DNA of 21,384 bases from an uncultured Anaerococcus sp. (lineage in GTDB: Bacteria > Bacillota > Clostridia > Tissierellales > Peptoniphilaceae). The notes beneath the pieces were generated by a model. The model worked only from the letters and a program-made list of their open reading frames with translations, did not search any database and was not told the origin of the DNA. A program made the translations under genes and the position numbers. The stretch spans positions 1-21,384 of the forward strand of contig CALTXP010000023.1 in the NCBI GenBank assembly GCA_943913325.1, read 5' to 3'. This document shows positions 13,745 through 21,322 of the stretch, one piece after another (within the stretch, counting starts at the first letter, position 1; every line of letters starts with the position of its first letter).

Positions 13745-15706
13745 TTAAATAAATAGGCTTGCAAATACTACTGAAACTATTGTCATAAGTTTGATAAGGA
13801 TATTTAGTGATGGGCCTGATGTATCCTTGAATGGATCACCTACTGTATCACCTACTACTGCTGCCTTGTGAGCATCAGATCCTTTTCCACCTTCTACACC
13901 AGATTCAATGTATTTTTTAGCATTATCCCATGCTCCACCGGCATTTGACATAAAGATCGCCATCATAACACCAGTTACAAGGGCACCTGCTAATAATCCA
14001 CCTAAAGCATATGGTCCAAGGATCTTACCAACTAGAATAGGTACTATTATAGCAAGGATTCCTGGAATAACCATTTCTTGAAGTGAGGCTGTTGTTGAAA
14101 TGCTGATACAATTTTCATAATCTGGATCTTTTTTACCAGCTAGAATTTGATCATCTGCTTTAAATTGTCTTCTAACTTCTTCTATCATTTGGCTAGCTGC
14201 TTTTCCTACAGAGTTCATTGTTAAAGCTGAAAATAAGAATGGTAGCATACCACCGATAAACATACCAGCAACTACTTTACTATCTAGAATTGATATTTCT
14301 TCTAGGTTGATTGATTCAGAATAAGTAATAAATAGTGAAAGTGCAGTAAGTGCTGCAGATCCAATGGCAAATCCCTTACCAATAGCTGCTGTAGTATTAC
14401 CAATAGAATCAAGACCATCTGTAATATCACGAACATTTTCTGGTAAATAGCTCATTTCTGCTATACCACCAGCATTATCTGTAATAGGTCCGTAAGCATC
14501 TACTGATACTGTAATACCAGTAATTGAAAGCATACCTACAGCTGCAAGTGCTATACCAAATACTCCCATAAGGTTAAATGCAATCATTATAGCAATTGCT
14601 ACAACTAATATTGGGAACACTGTTGAAAGCATACCTGTTGAAAGACCAGCAATGATATTTGTAGCAACACCAGTTGATGATTCTTTAGATATATGTTTAA
14701 CGTGTTTATATTTATCAGAAGTATAAACTTCTGTTAAAAGTCCTATAATAATACCTGCAATAAGACCTGTAATTACTGCAAATGCAGCTTTATTATTATC
14801 AAAATATTTATTTGATAAGATAAATGCAGCTATTAATACAATGATACCTGAGACATATAATGTTCCCATTAATGATTTTTGTGGATTTTTGTGATCTTTT
14901 GCTAAGAATATTAATGATGCTACTATTGAAGCAAGTATACCTATAGATGCTAGGTATAAGGTAAATCCTACACCAGAATCTGCAAAATATACTGCACCAA
15001 GTGTCATTGAAGAAATGATAGCACCTGCATAAGACTCAAATAAGTCTGCCCCCATACCAGCAACATCCCCAACGTTATCTCCTACGTTATCAGCGATAAC
15101 TGCAGGGTTTCTTGGATCATCTTCTGGGATTCCTGCTTCTACTTTACCTACAAGGTCAGCCCCAAGATCGGCAGCTTTTGTGTATATACCACCACCAACT
15201 CTTGCAAAAAGAGCAACTGATGAAGCACCTAGAGAATATCCCATTAGGATAGTTGGATCTTTAAAGTAAAGATAAGTTAAAATAATTCCTATAAAACCTA
15301 AACCTGTTACAGCCATACCCATAACTGATCCACCAGAAAAAGCTACTTTTAGGGCACCATTTTGACCACTTTCTTTTGCTTCATTGGCACATCTGACATT
15401 GGATGCTGTAGCAACTCTCATTCCTATAAATCCAGCAAGCATTGATAAAACTGAACCTAAAATGTAGCAAATCATACTTTTTACATTTATAAATATACCA
15501 AGTAGGATTGCTACTATAACAACAAATATTGCAATGAATTTGTACTCTCTTTTAAGAAATGTCATTGCACCATTTCTTATATAATTAGAGATTTGTACCA
15601 TACGATCATTACCAGCAGATAATGGCATTATCTTTGCTTTTACAGTAAAAAGCATAAATAGTATAGCAAGTATGGCAACTATTAGAGATAAAATCTCAAC
15701 TGACAT
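13745..15706 (-). CDS. hppA: Membrane-bound ion-pumping pyrophosphatase, K+-dependent type
   Basis: A 653-residue polytopic membrane protein that couples pyrophosphate hydrolysis to Na+ and/or H+ export. The substrate site is seen in DLGADLVGKVE (180-190), the acidic run DNVGDNVGDVAGMGADLFESY (starting at 206), EVYTSDKYK (326-334), DAYGPITDNAGGIAEM (403-418) and GDTVGDPFKDTSGPS (619-633). In GNTTAAIGKG (436-445), Ala440 and Gly443 match the residues that mark K+-dependent enzymes, where K+-independent ones have Lys and Thr. K+-dependent forms in anaerobes are often Na+ pumps, but the ion cannot be fixed from sequence here. The ATG has GGAGG 5 bases upstream. It is transcribed alone between a promoter candidate and a strong terminator, and would conserve energy from biosynthetic pyrophosphate, including that made by ArgG. 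Confidence 0.96.
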   Translation of the reverse strand: MSVEILSLIVAILAILFMLFTVKAKIMPLSAGNDRMVQISNYIRNGAMTFLKREYKFIAIFVVIVAILLGIFINVKSMICYILGSVLSMLAGFIGMRVATASNVRCANEAKESGQNGALKVAFSGGSVMGMAVTGLGFIGIILTYLYFKDPTILMGYSLGASSVALFARVGGGIYTKAADLGADLVGKVEAGIPEDDPRNPAVIADNVGDNVGDVAGMGADLFESYAGAIISSMTLGAVYFADSGVGFTLYLASIGILASIVASLIFLAKDHKNPQKSLMGTLYVSGIIVLIAAFILSNKYFDNNKAAFAVITGLIAGIIIGLLTEVYTSDKYKHVKHISKESSTGVATNIIAGLSTGMLSTVFPILVVAIAIMIAFNLMGVFGIALAAVGMLSITGITVSVDAYGPITDNAGGIAEMSYLPENVRDITDGLDSIGNTTAAIGKGFAIGSAALTALSLFITYSESINLEEISILDSKVVAGMFIGGMLPFLFSALTMNSVGKAASQMIEEVRRQFKADDQILAGKKDPDYENCISISTTASLQEMVIPGILAIIVPILVGKILGPYALGGLLAGALVTGVMMAIFMSNAGGAWDNAKKYIESGVEGGKGSDAHKAAVVGDTVGDPFKDTSGPSLNILIKLMTIVSVVFASLFI

Positions 15707-15737
15707 ATTTCCTCCTTTATAAACTTTCTTCTTATAT

Positions 15738-15767
15738 ATTATAACATAAGAATTTATATATTATTAA
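15738..15767 (-). promoter_or_regulatory. Promoter candidate for hppA
   Basis: TATAAT (15738-15743) with a TG extension on the minus strand; the -35 match TTAATA (15762-15767) at 18 bases is partial. Confidence 0.55.
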
Positions 15768-15773
15768 TTTTAT

Positions 15774-15820
15774 AAAAAAAGATGCTAAGCAGAAATCTTA
15801 TAAATGACTACTTAGCATCT
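15774..15820 (-). terminator. Intrinsic terminator of rpsF-ssb-rpsR
   Basis: A 10-bp perfect stem AGATGCTAAG (15811-15820) with CTTAGCATCT (15780-15789), a 21-base loop that may pair internally, and a run of seven T. Confidence 0.85.
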
Positions 15821-15856
15821 AATTTGCTTATTGAATGTATTTTATATTAAATTTAC

Positions 15857-16087
15857 TTAGTTTTCTTCATATGGTAATAATGCAACTTGACGAGCACGCT
15901 TAATAGCACGAGTCACTTCTCTTTGATGTTTTGCATTAAGGCCAGTTACTCTTCTTGGTAAGATCTTTCCTCTATCAGAAATAAATCTTTTTAAAGTTTC
16001 AGTATCCTTGTAATCGATAACTTTAGAAGGATCTTTTACAAATGGATCAACCTTTTTTCTTGGTTTATATCTTCTATTTCCTGCCAT
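15857..16087 (-). CDS. rpsR: Ribosomal protein bS18
   Basis: A 76-residue small-subunit protein that pairs with S6 on 16S rRNA. It has the typical basic start RRYKPRKK (5-12), the core FISDRGKILPRRVTGLNAKH (35-54) and RAIKRARQVALLPY (60-73). It has no cysteine, so it is the zinc-free form. It is third in the rpsF-ssb-rpsR operon, 20 bases after ssb, with AAGGAA as ribosome binding site. It is likely regulated with S6 through the leader upstream of rpsF. Confidence 0.97.
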   Translation of the reverse strand: MAGNRRYKPRKKVDPFVKDPSKVIDYKDTETLKRFISDRGKILPRRVTGLNAKHQREVTRAIKRARQVALLPYEEN

Positions 16088-16107
16088 GATATTCCTTTCC
16101 TTATAAT

Positions 16108-16650
16108 TTAGAAGGGAATCCTGCCATCATCTTCAATTTCGGTAAAGTCATCATCAAAGAAGTCATCATCACTATCAAAGCCTGATTGGTTTTGATTATA
16201 TGAATTATTATTGTTATTTTGATAAGCAGTTTGAGAATAATTGTTGTTGCCATAATCTTGATTGTCACCATAATTAGCTCCATTATAGTTTCCATTTTGT
16301 TGATTATCGCTTCTAGAGCCTAGAAATTCAACATTATTAGCCCAAACATCAGTTGTATAGACTGTTTTGCCTGTTTCTTTATCTTGGTATCTACCTGTAT
16401 TTATGCTACCTTCAACAGCGCATTGACTTCCTTTTCTTAAATATTTAGATGCATTTTCACCTTGCCAACCCCAAACGGTTATACGTATGAAATCAGCTGT
16501 AGGACGATTTTGAGATTCTGCTTCTTGTCTTTTTTCCCTGCTCATTCTTTTATCAACAGCTAGGGTAAATGTAGCGACTGCCTGATTATTTTGAGTATAC
16601 CTTAATTCGGGATCTCTAGTTAGTCTTCCAATAAGTATAACTCTATTCAT
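16108..16650 (-). CDS. ssb: Single-stranded DNA-binding protein
   Basis: A 180-residue SSB with an OB fold (1-111; opening MNRVILIGRLTRDPELRYT), an Asn/Gln/Gly/Tyr-rich flexible linker (about 113-158) and a strongly acidic end (159-175). The tip is DDGRIPF instead of the more usual DDDIPF; the last three residues that dock into partner proteins are kept. It protects single-stranded DNA and recruits repair and replication proteins. It begins 3 bases after rpsF, using GAGG inside the end of rpsF, and lies in the standard order rpsF-ssb-rpsR. The Asn-rich linker codons are repetitive, which explains the other open frame in this part. Confidence 0.97.
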   Translation of the reverse strand: MNRVILIGRLTRDPELRYTQNNQAVATFTLAVDKRMSREKRQEAESQNRPTADFIRITVWGWQGENASKYLRKGSQCAVEGSINTGRYQDKETGKTVYTTDVWANNVEFLGSRSDNQQNGNYNGANYGDNQDYGNNNYSQTAYQNNNNNSYNQNQSGFDSDDDFFDDDFTEIEDDGRIPF

Positions 16651-16653
16651 AGA

Positions 16654-16938
16654 TTAGTCCTCTTTTCTGATAACCATGTATCTGATTATGAAATCTGAAA
16701 GTCTAAGTCTTCTTTCAAATTCTCTGATATGATCAGGTTCAGATTTAAACTCTACGATATAATAATATCCTTCTCTGATATAATTAATTTCGTATGCTAA
16801 TCTTCTTTTTCCCCAGTCATCAACATTAGTAACTTCACCATTTTCTTCGATTACTGCTTTGAATCTCTCAAATAGTTCAGTTCTATCTTGATCACTCATG
16901 TCAGGTTTGAAAATTAAAACTGCTTCGTAATTATTCAT
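16654..16938 (-). CDS. rpsF: Ribosomal protein bS6
   Basis: A 94-residue small-subunit protein, S18's partner, with the usual MNNYEAVLIFKPD start, the LAYEINYIREGYYYIVEF strands and RLSDFIIRYMVIR near the end. An upstream in-frame GTG exists, but it lies inside the ribosome binding site GGGAGGTG; the ATG at 16938, 6 bases after GGAGGTG, is the proper start and gives the normal length. First gene of its operon; the promoter and a probable autoregulatory hairpin precede it. Confidence 0.97.
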   Translation of the reverse strand: MNNYEAVLIFKPDMSDQDRTELFERFKAVIEENGEVTNVDDWGKRRLAYEINYIREGYYYIVEFKSEPDHIREFERRLRLSDFIIRYMVIRKED

Positions 16939-16954
16939 TCTTTTCACCTCCCTA

Positions 16955-16985
16955 TGGTCTATGACCCCGCTAAATTATTGCGGAG
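16955..16985 (-). promoter_or_regulatory. Possible S6:S18-binding leader of rpsF
   Basis: Between promoter and start, CTCCGC (16980-16985) pairs with GCGGGG (16965-16970) around a 9-base loop, and GGTC-ATA-GACC forms a second small hairpin sharing GG with it. The S6:S18 complex is known to bind a CCG-containing structure in its own mRNA leader in many bacteria. The CCG here fits that idea, but I could not match the published motif in full. Confidence 0.45.
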
Positions 16986-17001
16986 TAGAGTGTACTGATA
17001 T

Positions 17002-17030
17002 ATTTTACTATCAATACTATATTAAGTCAA
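17002..17030 (-). promoter_or_regulatory. Promoter of rpsF-ssb-rpsR
   Basis: TTGACT (17025-17030), a 17-base spacer and TAAAAT (17002-17007) on the minus strand, starting 5 bases after the stop of the P1 peptidase gene. Confidence 0.8.
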
Positions 17031-17034
17031 TAGA

Positions 17035-17961
17035 TTATTTGTCATTTGCCTTATATATTGCATTAGCTATAGCACGACTCATAGCATCTGCTGCCATTAC
17101 TCCTACCATATTTAAGTCAGCTTCTATCTGATTTGTCGAAAGTGCAAAGACTGTATCTCCATCAAATCCAGTATGAACCGGATTAATTGATCTAGCAAAA
17201 CCATCATGGGTCATTTGTGCTATTTTTGTAAGTTTTGTCTTATCAAATTTAGCATTAGTTGAAACTATACCTATCGTAGTATTTTTATTGGCAAGATCTG
17301 AAAAGTCACTTATTATATTAGCCATGGCATCAACTGTCTTTATCATCTTTCCATCATTAATAGGGCCTGCTATTTGCTTTGCTTTTTCATAATCATATAT
17401 ATCACCAAATGCATTTACAGCTACCATAGCAGAAACTACCAAATCTCCTTGTTTTATACTTGCAGATCCAAGTCCTGATTTCATAGTCTTATCCATGCCT
17501 AAAATTTTTCCTACCGTTGCACCCGCACCTGCTCCTACTACTCCTTGACGATTTTCAATAGTACTAGCATTTTTATAAGCAAGTTTTCCCATATTACTAT
17601 TAGGTCGGCACTTATAATCCTTATACGCTAGGTCAAATAATACAGCTTGGACAACTATGGGAACTATTCCAACACCCACATCAAGACCACAACCATCCTC
17701 TTCTAAAGATTCCATCACTCCACTCGCTGCATCAAGTCCATAGGCTGATCCTCCACTTAAAATAATAGCATTAACACTTTCTACAGTATTTATAGGATTT
17801 AATAAGTCTGTTTCTCTTGTACCTGGAGCTGAGCCTCTAACTTCTAGCGCACAAGTATTTCCACTTGGTGGGATTATAACTGTAAGACCTGTTCCTCCAT
17901 TAGTATCCTCAGCATGTCCAACCTTAATTCCCTTAACATCTGTTAAATAACCATTATACAT
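17035..17961 (-). CDS. P1 family (DmpA/NylC-like) self-processing peptidase
   Basis: A 308-residue N-terminal-nucleophile hydrolase. DmpA-type members are aminopeptidases and NylC-type members cut amide oligomers; both are made as a precursor that cleaves itself to expose a catalytic Ser or Thr. Family features are GIKVGHAEDTNGGTGLTV (11-28), VRGSAPGTRETDLL (41-54), LSGGSAYGLDAASGV (68-82), VGAGAGATVGK (142-152) and NTTIGIVSTNA (227-237). Cleavage between Asn227 and Thr228, as in NylC, would make Thr228 the nucleophile. A TTG five codons upstream is in frame but overlaps the ribosome binding site AAGGA, so ATG at 17961 is chosen. A terminator ends just before the start. Natural substrate unknown. 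Confidence 0.87.
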   Translation of the reverse strand: MYNGYLTDVKGIKVGHAEDTNGGTGLTVIIPPSGNTCALEVRGSAPGTRETDLLNPINTVESVNAIILSGGSAYGLDAASGVMESLEEDGCGLDVGVGIVPIVVQAVLFDLAYKDYKCRPNSNMGKLAYKNASTIENRQGVVGAGAGATVGKILGMDKTMKSGLGSASIKQGDLVVSAMVAVNAFGDIYDYEKAKQIAGPINDGKMIKTVDAMANIISDFSDLANKNTTIGIVSTNAKFDKTKLTKIAQMTHDGFARSINPVHTGFDGDTVFALSTNQIEADLNMVGVMAADAMSRAIANAIYKANDK

Positions 17962-17974
17962 AATTTTTCCTTTC

Positions 17975-18003
17975 AAAAAAAGATTCCAAGTATCTTGGAA
18001 TCT
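17975..18003 (-). terminator. Intrinsic terminator between the TIM-barrel gene and the P1 peptidase
   Basis: A perfect 10-bp stem AGATTCCAAG/CTTGGAATCT (17994-18003 with 17981-17990) with a 3-base loop and seven T. It starts 12 bases after the preceding stop and ends about 14 bases before the next start codon. Confidence 0.9.
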
Positions 18004-18015
18004 CTAAAACATCTA

Positions 18016-18705
18016 TTAATGAGCTACATCTTGGTTACGATATTTATCCATCATTTCCCCAAATACTTCTGAACTTGATGGAGCTGTATAACTTATAGCA
18101 TTTGCTCCAGCATTTATAGTTTCAAGTATTTGTTCTCCAGTTTTACCACCTGTTGCAATTATTGGAAATCTAGGACCTATTTCGCTTCTAATCTCTTCTA
18201 CTAAATCGGCAGTATATTTACCACCAGAAATGTTTAAAATTTCAGCTCCAGCTTCAATCTTGCCTATATAATCATCTTTTGAATTTGTAACAGTTGCTAT
18301 AACTGGAACATCAACTAAACTTGCAATTTCTTTTAAATCTTTATTAGGCAGAGGAGAATTAACTACTACCCCATAAGCACCTGATAATTCTGCATCAATT
18401 GCGACATATTTAGATCTTAATCCCTGAGTAGTTCCTCCTCCTACTCCTATAAAACAAGGCACATTAGACACACTTAAAATAGCGTTTGAAATTGAGCTTT
18501 GTGGAGTATAAGGATACACTGCCATAATACTATCTGCATTTGCATTTCTTATAATAGCTAAATCCGTTGTAAATAATAACGACTTGATACGTTTTTCAAA
18601 TATAACTATTCCAGATGCCTTATAAATTTCTTCTGGAACTTTTATAAATGATTTTCTTAATTTAGAATGAACTAAAGGTATGTATTTTTCTTTCTTTTTT
18701 GTCAT
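18016..18705 (-). CDS. TIM-barrel phosphate-binding-type protein of unknown function
   Basis: A 229-residue soluble protein resembling a family in low-GC Gram-positives that is often labelled only as hydrolase; I do not know a proven reaction. Alternating strands and helices suggest a beta/alpha barrel: FTTDLAIIRNANADSIMAVYP (from 45), GVGGGTTQG (87-95), AYGVVVNSPLP (110-120), VPVIATVTN (133-141), ILNISGGKYT (156-165) and PIIATGGKTGEQILETINAG (181-200). The last two Gly-rich loops look like a phosphate-binding site of the standard barrel type. GTG four codons upstream is in frame but lacks a ribosome binding site; ATG at 18705 is preferred although AAAGTGG is weak. It has its own promoter candidate and a strong terminator. 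Confidence 0.8.
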   Translation of the reverse strand: MTKKKEKYIPLVHSKLRKSFIKVPEEIYKASGIVIFEKRIKSLLFTTDLAIIRNANADSIMAVYPYTPQSSISNAILSVSNVPCFIGVGGGTTQGLRSKYVAIDAELSGAYGVVVNSPLPNKDLKEIASLVDVPVIATVTNSKDDYIGKIEAGAEILNISGGKYTADLVEEIRSEIGPRFPIIATGGKTGEQILETINAGANAISYTAPSSSEVFGEMMDKYRNQDVAH

Positions 18706-18736
18706 ATAAAAACCCACTTTCTAAATCAATTTTTTT

Positions 18737-18766
18737 ATTATAATACCCAGTAATATAAAAAGTTAA
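18737..18766 (-). promoter_or_regulatory. Promoter candidate for the TIM-barrel gene
   Basis: TTAACT (18761-18766), an 18-base spacer and a perfect TATAAT (18737-18742). The -35 overlaps the stop codon of ugd. Confidence 0.6.
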
Positions 18767-19920
18767 TCTTTATTAAATATGTCCCTTGTGTATACCTTAT
18801 CTTTAACATCCTCTAATTTATCATCTAGTCTGTTAGCAACGATAATATCTGATTTTTTAAACTGCTTTAAATCATCTATTACTTTTAGTCCTTCAAAAGT
18901 TTGATCTTTAATATTTGGCTCATAAATTACTACATCTGTTTTTTCTTTGATATTATTTATTACATCAAAAATGGCAGATTTTCTAAAATTATCAGAGTCT
19001 TTTTTCATAATAAGTCTATAAATTCCAACTATTTTAGGATTATTTCTTAAAATTCTCTGACTAATATAGTCTTTTCTTATTTTATTAGATTCAATTATTG
19101 ACCCAAACATAGCATTAGGAACATCTTTGAAGTTTGCATAAAGCTGTTTAGTATCTTTTGGCAAACAATATCCCCCATAACCAAATGAAGGATTATTATA
19201 ATAATTTCCAATTCTAGGATCTGCTGAAACTCCCTCTATAATATCTTTAGTATTTAGATCCTTCATTTCAGAAAATGTATCAAGTTCATTAAAGAAAGAT
19301 ACACGCATGGCAAGATAAGTATTAGCAAATAACTTTACAGCCTCTGCTTCACTAGAATTCATAAAGAAAATATCAGGATCATTCAAAGCCTCTTTTTTAT
19401 AAAGATTAGCTACTATTTTAGCCTGCTCACTTTTTTGACCCACAATAATTCTTGATGGATACAGGCTGTCTTCTAAAGCCTTGCCCTCTCTAAGAAATTC
19501 AGGTGAAAATATTATATTATCTGATTCATATTTTTTATTTTGCTCTTTTGTGTAACCTACAGGTATAGTAGATTTTATTAATATTGGCAAATTCTTATTA
19601 GTTTTTTTTATTTTTACTATGACTTCATCTACAAAAGAAGTGTCAAAATATTCATTGTCTTCATCATAATTCGTAGGAACTGCAATTATTGCAAGATCAG
19701 CATCTTCTATGTAATTTTTCCCACTTTCAAAGGCCTTTAGATCCAGGCTCTTCTCTTTTAGATATGTAATTATCATCTCATCTTCTAGAGGTGATTTTTT
19801 ATTATTAATCATATCAACTCTTTTTGAATCGACATCTATTCCTATAACCTCATTGGACTGGGCTAGTAATATTGCATTTGAAAGACCAACATAACCCAAG
19901 CCAAAAACTAAAATCTTCAT
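18763..19920 (-). CDS. ugd: UDP-glucose 6-dehydrogenase
   Basis: A 385-residue NAD-dependent enzyme that oxidizes UDP-glucose twice to UDP-glucuronate, a sugar for capsule or cell-wall polymers. It has the Rossmann loop GLGYVG (7-12), STIPVGYT (117-124), SPEFLREG (139-146, Glu141), KLFANTYLA (196-204, with Lys196 and Asn200) and the catalytic cysteine in GYGGYCLPKDT (Cys252), then a C-terminal UDP-binding domain. The length matches short streptococcal HasB-type enzymes. The ATG follows AGGAG at 7 bases. No glycosyltransferase or capsule gene lies beside it in this window, so the product polymer is unknown. Related UDP-ManNAc dehydrogenases are less likely given the motif pattern. Confidence 0.92.
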   Translation of the reverse strand: MKILVFGLGYVGLSNAILLAQSNEVIGIDVDSKRVDMINNKKSPLEDEMIITYLKEKSLDLKAFESGKNYIEDADLAIIAVPTNYDEDNEYFDTSFVDEVIVKIKKTNKNLPILIKSTIPVGYTKEQNKKYESDNIIFSPEFLREGKALEDSLYPSRIIVGQKSEQAKIVANLYKKEALNDPDIFFMNSSEAEAVKLFANTYLAMRVSFFNELDTFSEMKDLNTKDIIEGVSADPRIGNYYNNPSFGYGGYCLPKDTKQLYANFKDVPNAMFGSIIESNKIRKDYISQRILRNNPKIVGIYRLIMKKDSDNFRKSAIFDVINNIKEKTDVVIYEPNIKDQTFEGLKVIDDLKQFKKSDIIVANRLDDKLEDVKDKVYTRDIFNKD

Positions 19921-19944
19921 AAAACTCTCCTTAATATTAAGTAT

Positions 19945-19972
19945 ATTTTACAAGTTTATTAAAGTTTTACAA
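19945..19972 (-). promoter_or_regulatory. Promoter candidate for ugd
   Basis: TTGTAA (19967-19972), a 16-base spacer and TAAAAT (19945-19950), directly after the symporter terminator. Moderate match. Confidence 0.45.
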
Positions 19973-19973
19973 T

Positions 19974-20016
19974 AAAAAAAGACTTAAAACGAGTGATTTT
20001 ATCATTCCAAGTCTTT
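19974..20016 (-). terminator. Intrinsic terminator of the symporter gene
   Basis: AAAGACTT (20009-20016) pairs with AAGTCTTT (19978-19985), with a second internal stem GAATGAT/ATCACTC holding one mismatch, followed by seven T. Confidence 0.85.
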
Positions 20017-20032
20017 TATTAATCTAAAGTAA

Positions 20033-21322
20033 TTAAGCTTTATTAAATACTTCTCTATTTAATTTATTTTCACTTTCTGCAACTATCAAAGCAGCAGAAT
20101 TGGCAGCTGTAACATTAGTAGCTGTTCTTCCCATATCAGCTAAAGTTGAAATTGGTGCAAGTAATACAACCATCTCTAGTGGAAGCCCCATAGCTGCAAA
20201 TAAAGCTGTTGTAGTGATAGTTGCGGTTCCTGGTACACCTACAGTTCCTAGAGAAATCAAAAGTGCAATTAAAACTAATTTTACATAGTCTCCAGCTGAC
20301 CAGGATAAGCCCATCATATTAGCTACAAATATAGCATTCATAACTGGCCAAAATCCAGCACATCCTGGCATACCCATAGTAGCTCCTAGAGGAGCAGTAA
20401 AGGATGCAACTTCTTCAGAAACTCCTTGTTTTTCTGTTAAATTTTCTATGTTTGCTGGAATAGCTCCCATAGATGATTGTGTTGTAAATCCAATAACAGT
20501 AATTGGCCAAACTTTCTTAAAGTATTTAATAGGGTTTATCTTGGCAAAAGATGATACAAGTATACCCGTTCCTAAGAAAGTATGAATAGCTGAAGCTAGA
20601 TAATTTAATACTAATATAAGTATAAATGGAGCAACAGCACTAGAATCAATCCTGCCTACTGCATCAGCCATTAGGGCTAGAACTGCATAAGGGGTTAGGC
20701 TTGTAATCATACTTGTAAGTTTAAATATAACCTCTGCAAATGAATTTATAAACTCAGCAAAAGGATGTACCATTTCATTTTTTCCAGCTTCTATAAGCTT
20801 TAAGGCAGAAATACCAACTAATACTGAAAAAATAATAATTGGAACAATCTGACCTTCAGCGGCATTTGAAACTATATTTGATGGGAAGAAATTAGTTATA
20901 GTTTCACTTACTGTGGGCACTTCTTTTATTTCTGTATCAACAGGTACATCTATATTAGTTCCCTCCCCTATTGAAAATACTAAGGCTAAGATTAGACCAA
21001 CAATAGAACCCATTATATTGTGTAGGCTTAGGATGCCTACTGACTTAAAACCAACAGATCTTAGAGTGCTAAGACTACCTGTATTAAGCATAGTCCTTAC
21101 TATAGTTGTTAATAATAATGGAATTACCATTGAATAAAGCAATCTAACATATATAGAGCCCAAAATAGAAATATACTCAGTATTTCCTTTAAAAATATAA
21201 CCTAAAATAAGTCCAGTTACAGCTCCAACAATTACTCTTATACCAAAAGATAAGCCACGCTTTTTCATTTGGTATAGAGCAAATAATAACACCAGACTAA
21301 CTAGTAGACCAGCAAATTGCAT
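20033..21322 (-). CDS. DAACS/SLC1-type amino acid symporter, TcyP-like
   Basis: A 429-residue membrane protein with the fold of glutamate and dicarboxylate symporters (GltPh family). The two re-entrant tips TTQSSMGAIP (280-289) and GVPGTAT (363-369) and the TM8 motif DMGRTATNV (396-404) with substrate-type Arg399 and Asn403 are present. The TM7 NMDGT motif is replaced by GMPGC (317-321), followed by AGFWP, which is nearer to the NGCAG form of cystine transporters (TcyP). This makes cystine or another small amino acid more likely than glutamate, but the substrate is an inference. The residue equal to GltPh Asp405 is Ala407. GGAGG lies 7 bases before the ATG. Transcribed alone, with a terminator; its promoter region is near or past the window edge. 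Confidence 0.87.
   Translation of the reverse strand: MQFAGLLVSLVLLFALYQMKKRGLSFGIRVIVGAVTGLILGYIFKGNTEYISILGSIYVRLLYSMVIPLLLTTIVRTMLNTGSLSTLRSVGFKSVGILSLHNIMGSIVGLILALVFSIGEGTNIDVPVDTEIKEVPTVSETITNFFPSNIVSNAAEGQIVPIIIFSVLVGISALKLIEAGKNEMVHPFAEFINSFAEVIFKLTSMITSLTPYAVLALMADAVGRIDSSAVAPFILILVLNYLASAIHTFLGTGILVSSFAKINPIKYFKKVWPITVIGFTTQSSMGAIPANIENLTEKQGVSEEVASFTAPLGATMGMPGCAGFWPVMNAIFVANMMGLSWSAGDYVKLVLIALLISLGTVGVPGTATITTTALFAAMGLPLEMVVLLAPISTLADMGRTATNVTAANSAALIVAESENKLNREVFNKA

Noticed and set aside
13576..13764. A 62-codon open frame on the minus strand
   Set aside because: It covers the hppA terminator, argG promoter and T-box stem I, has no ribosome binding site and no recognisable protein.
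16101..16295. A Met/Ile-rich 64-codon open frame inside ssb
   Set aside because: It is a frame-shifted reading of the Asn-rich SSB linker and acidic tail; composition is an artefact of AAT/GAT repeats.
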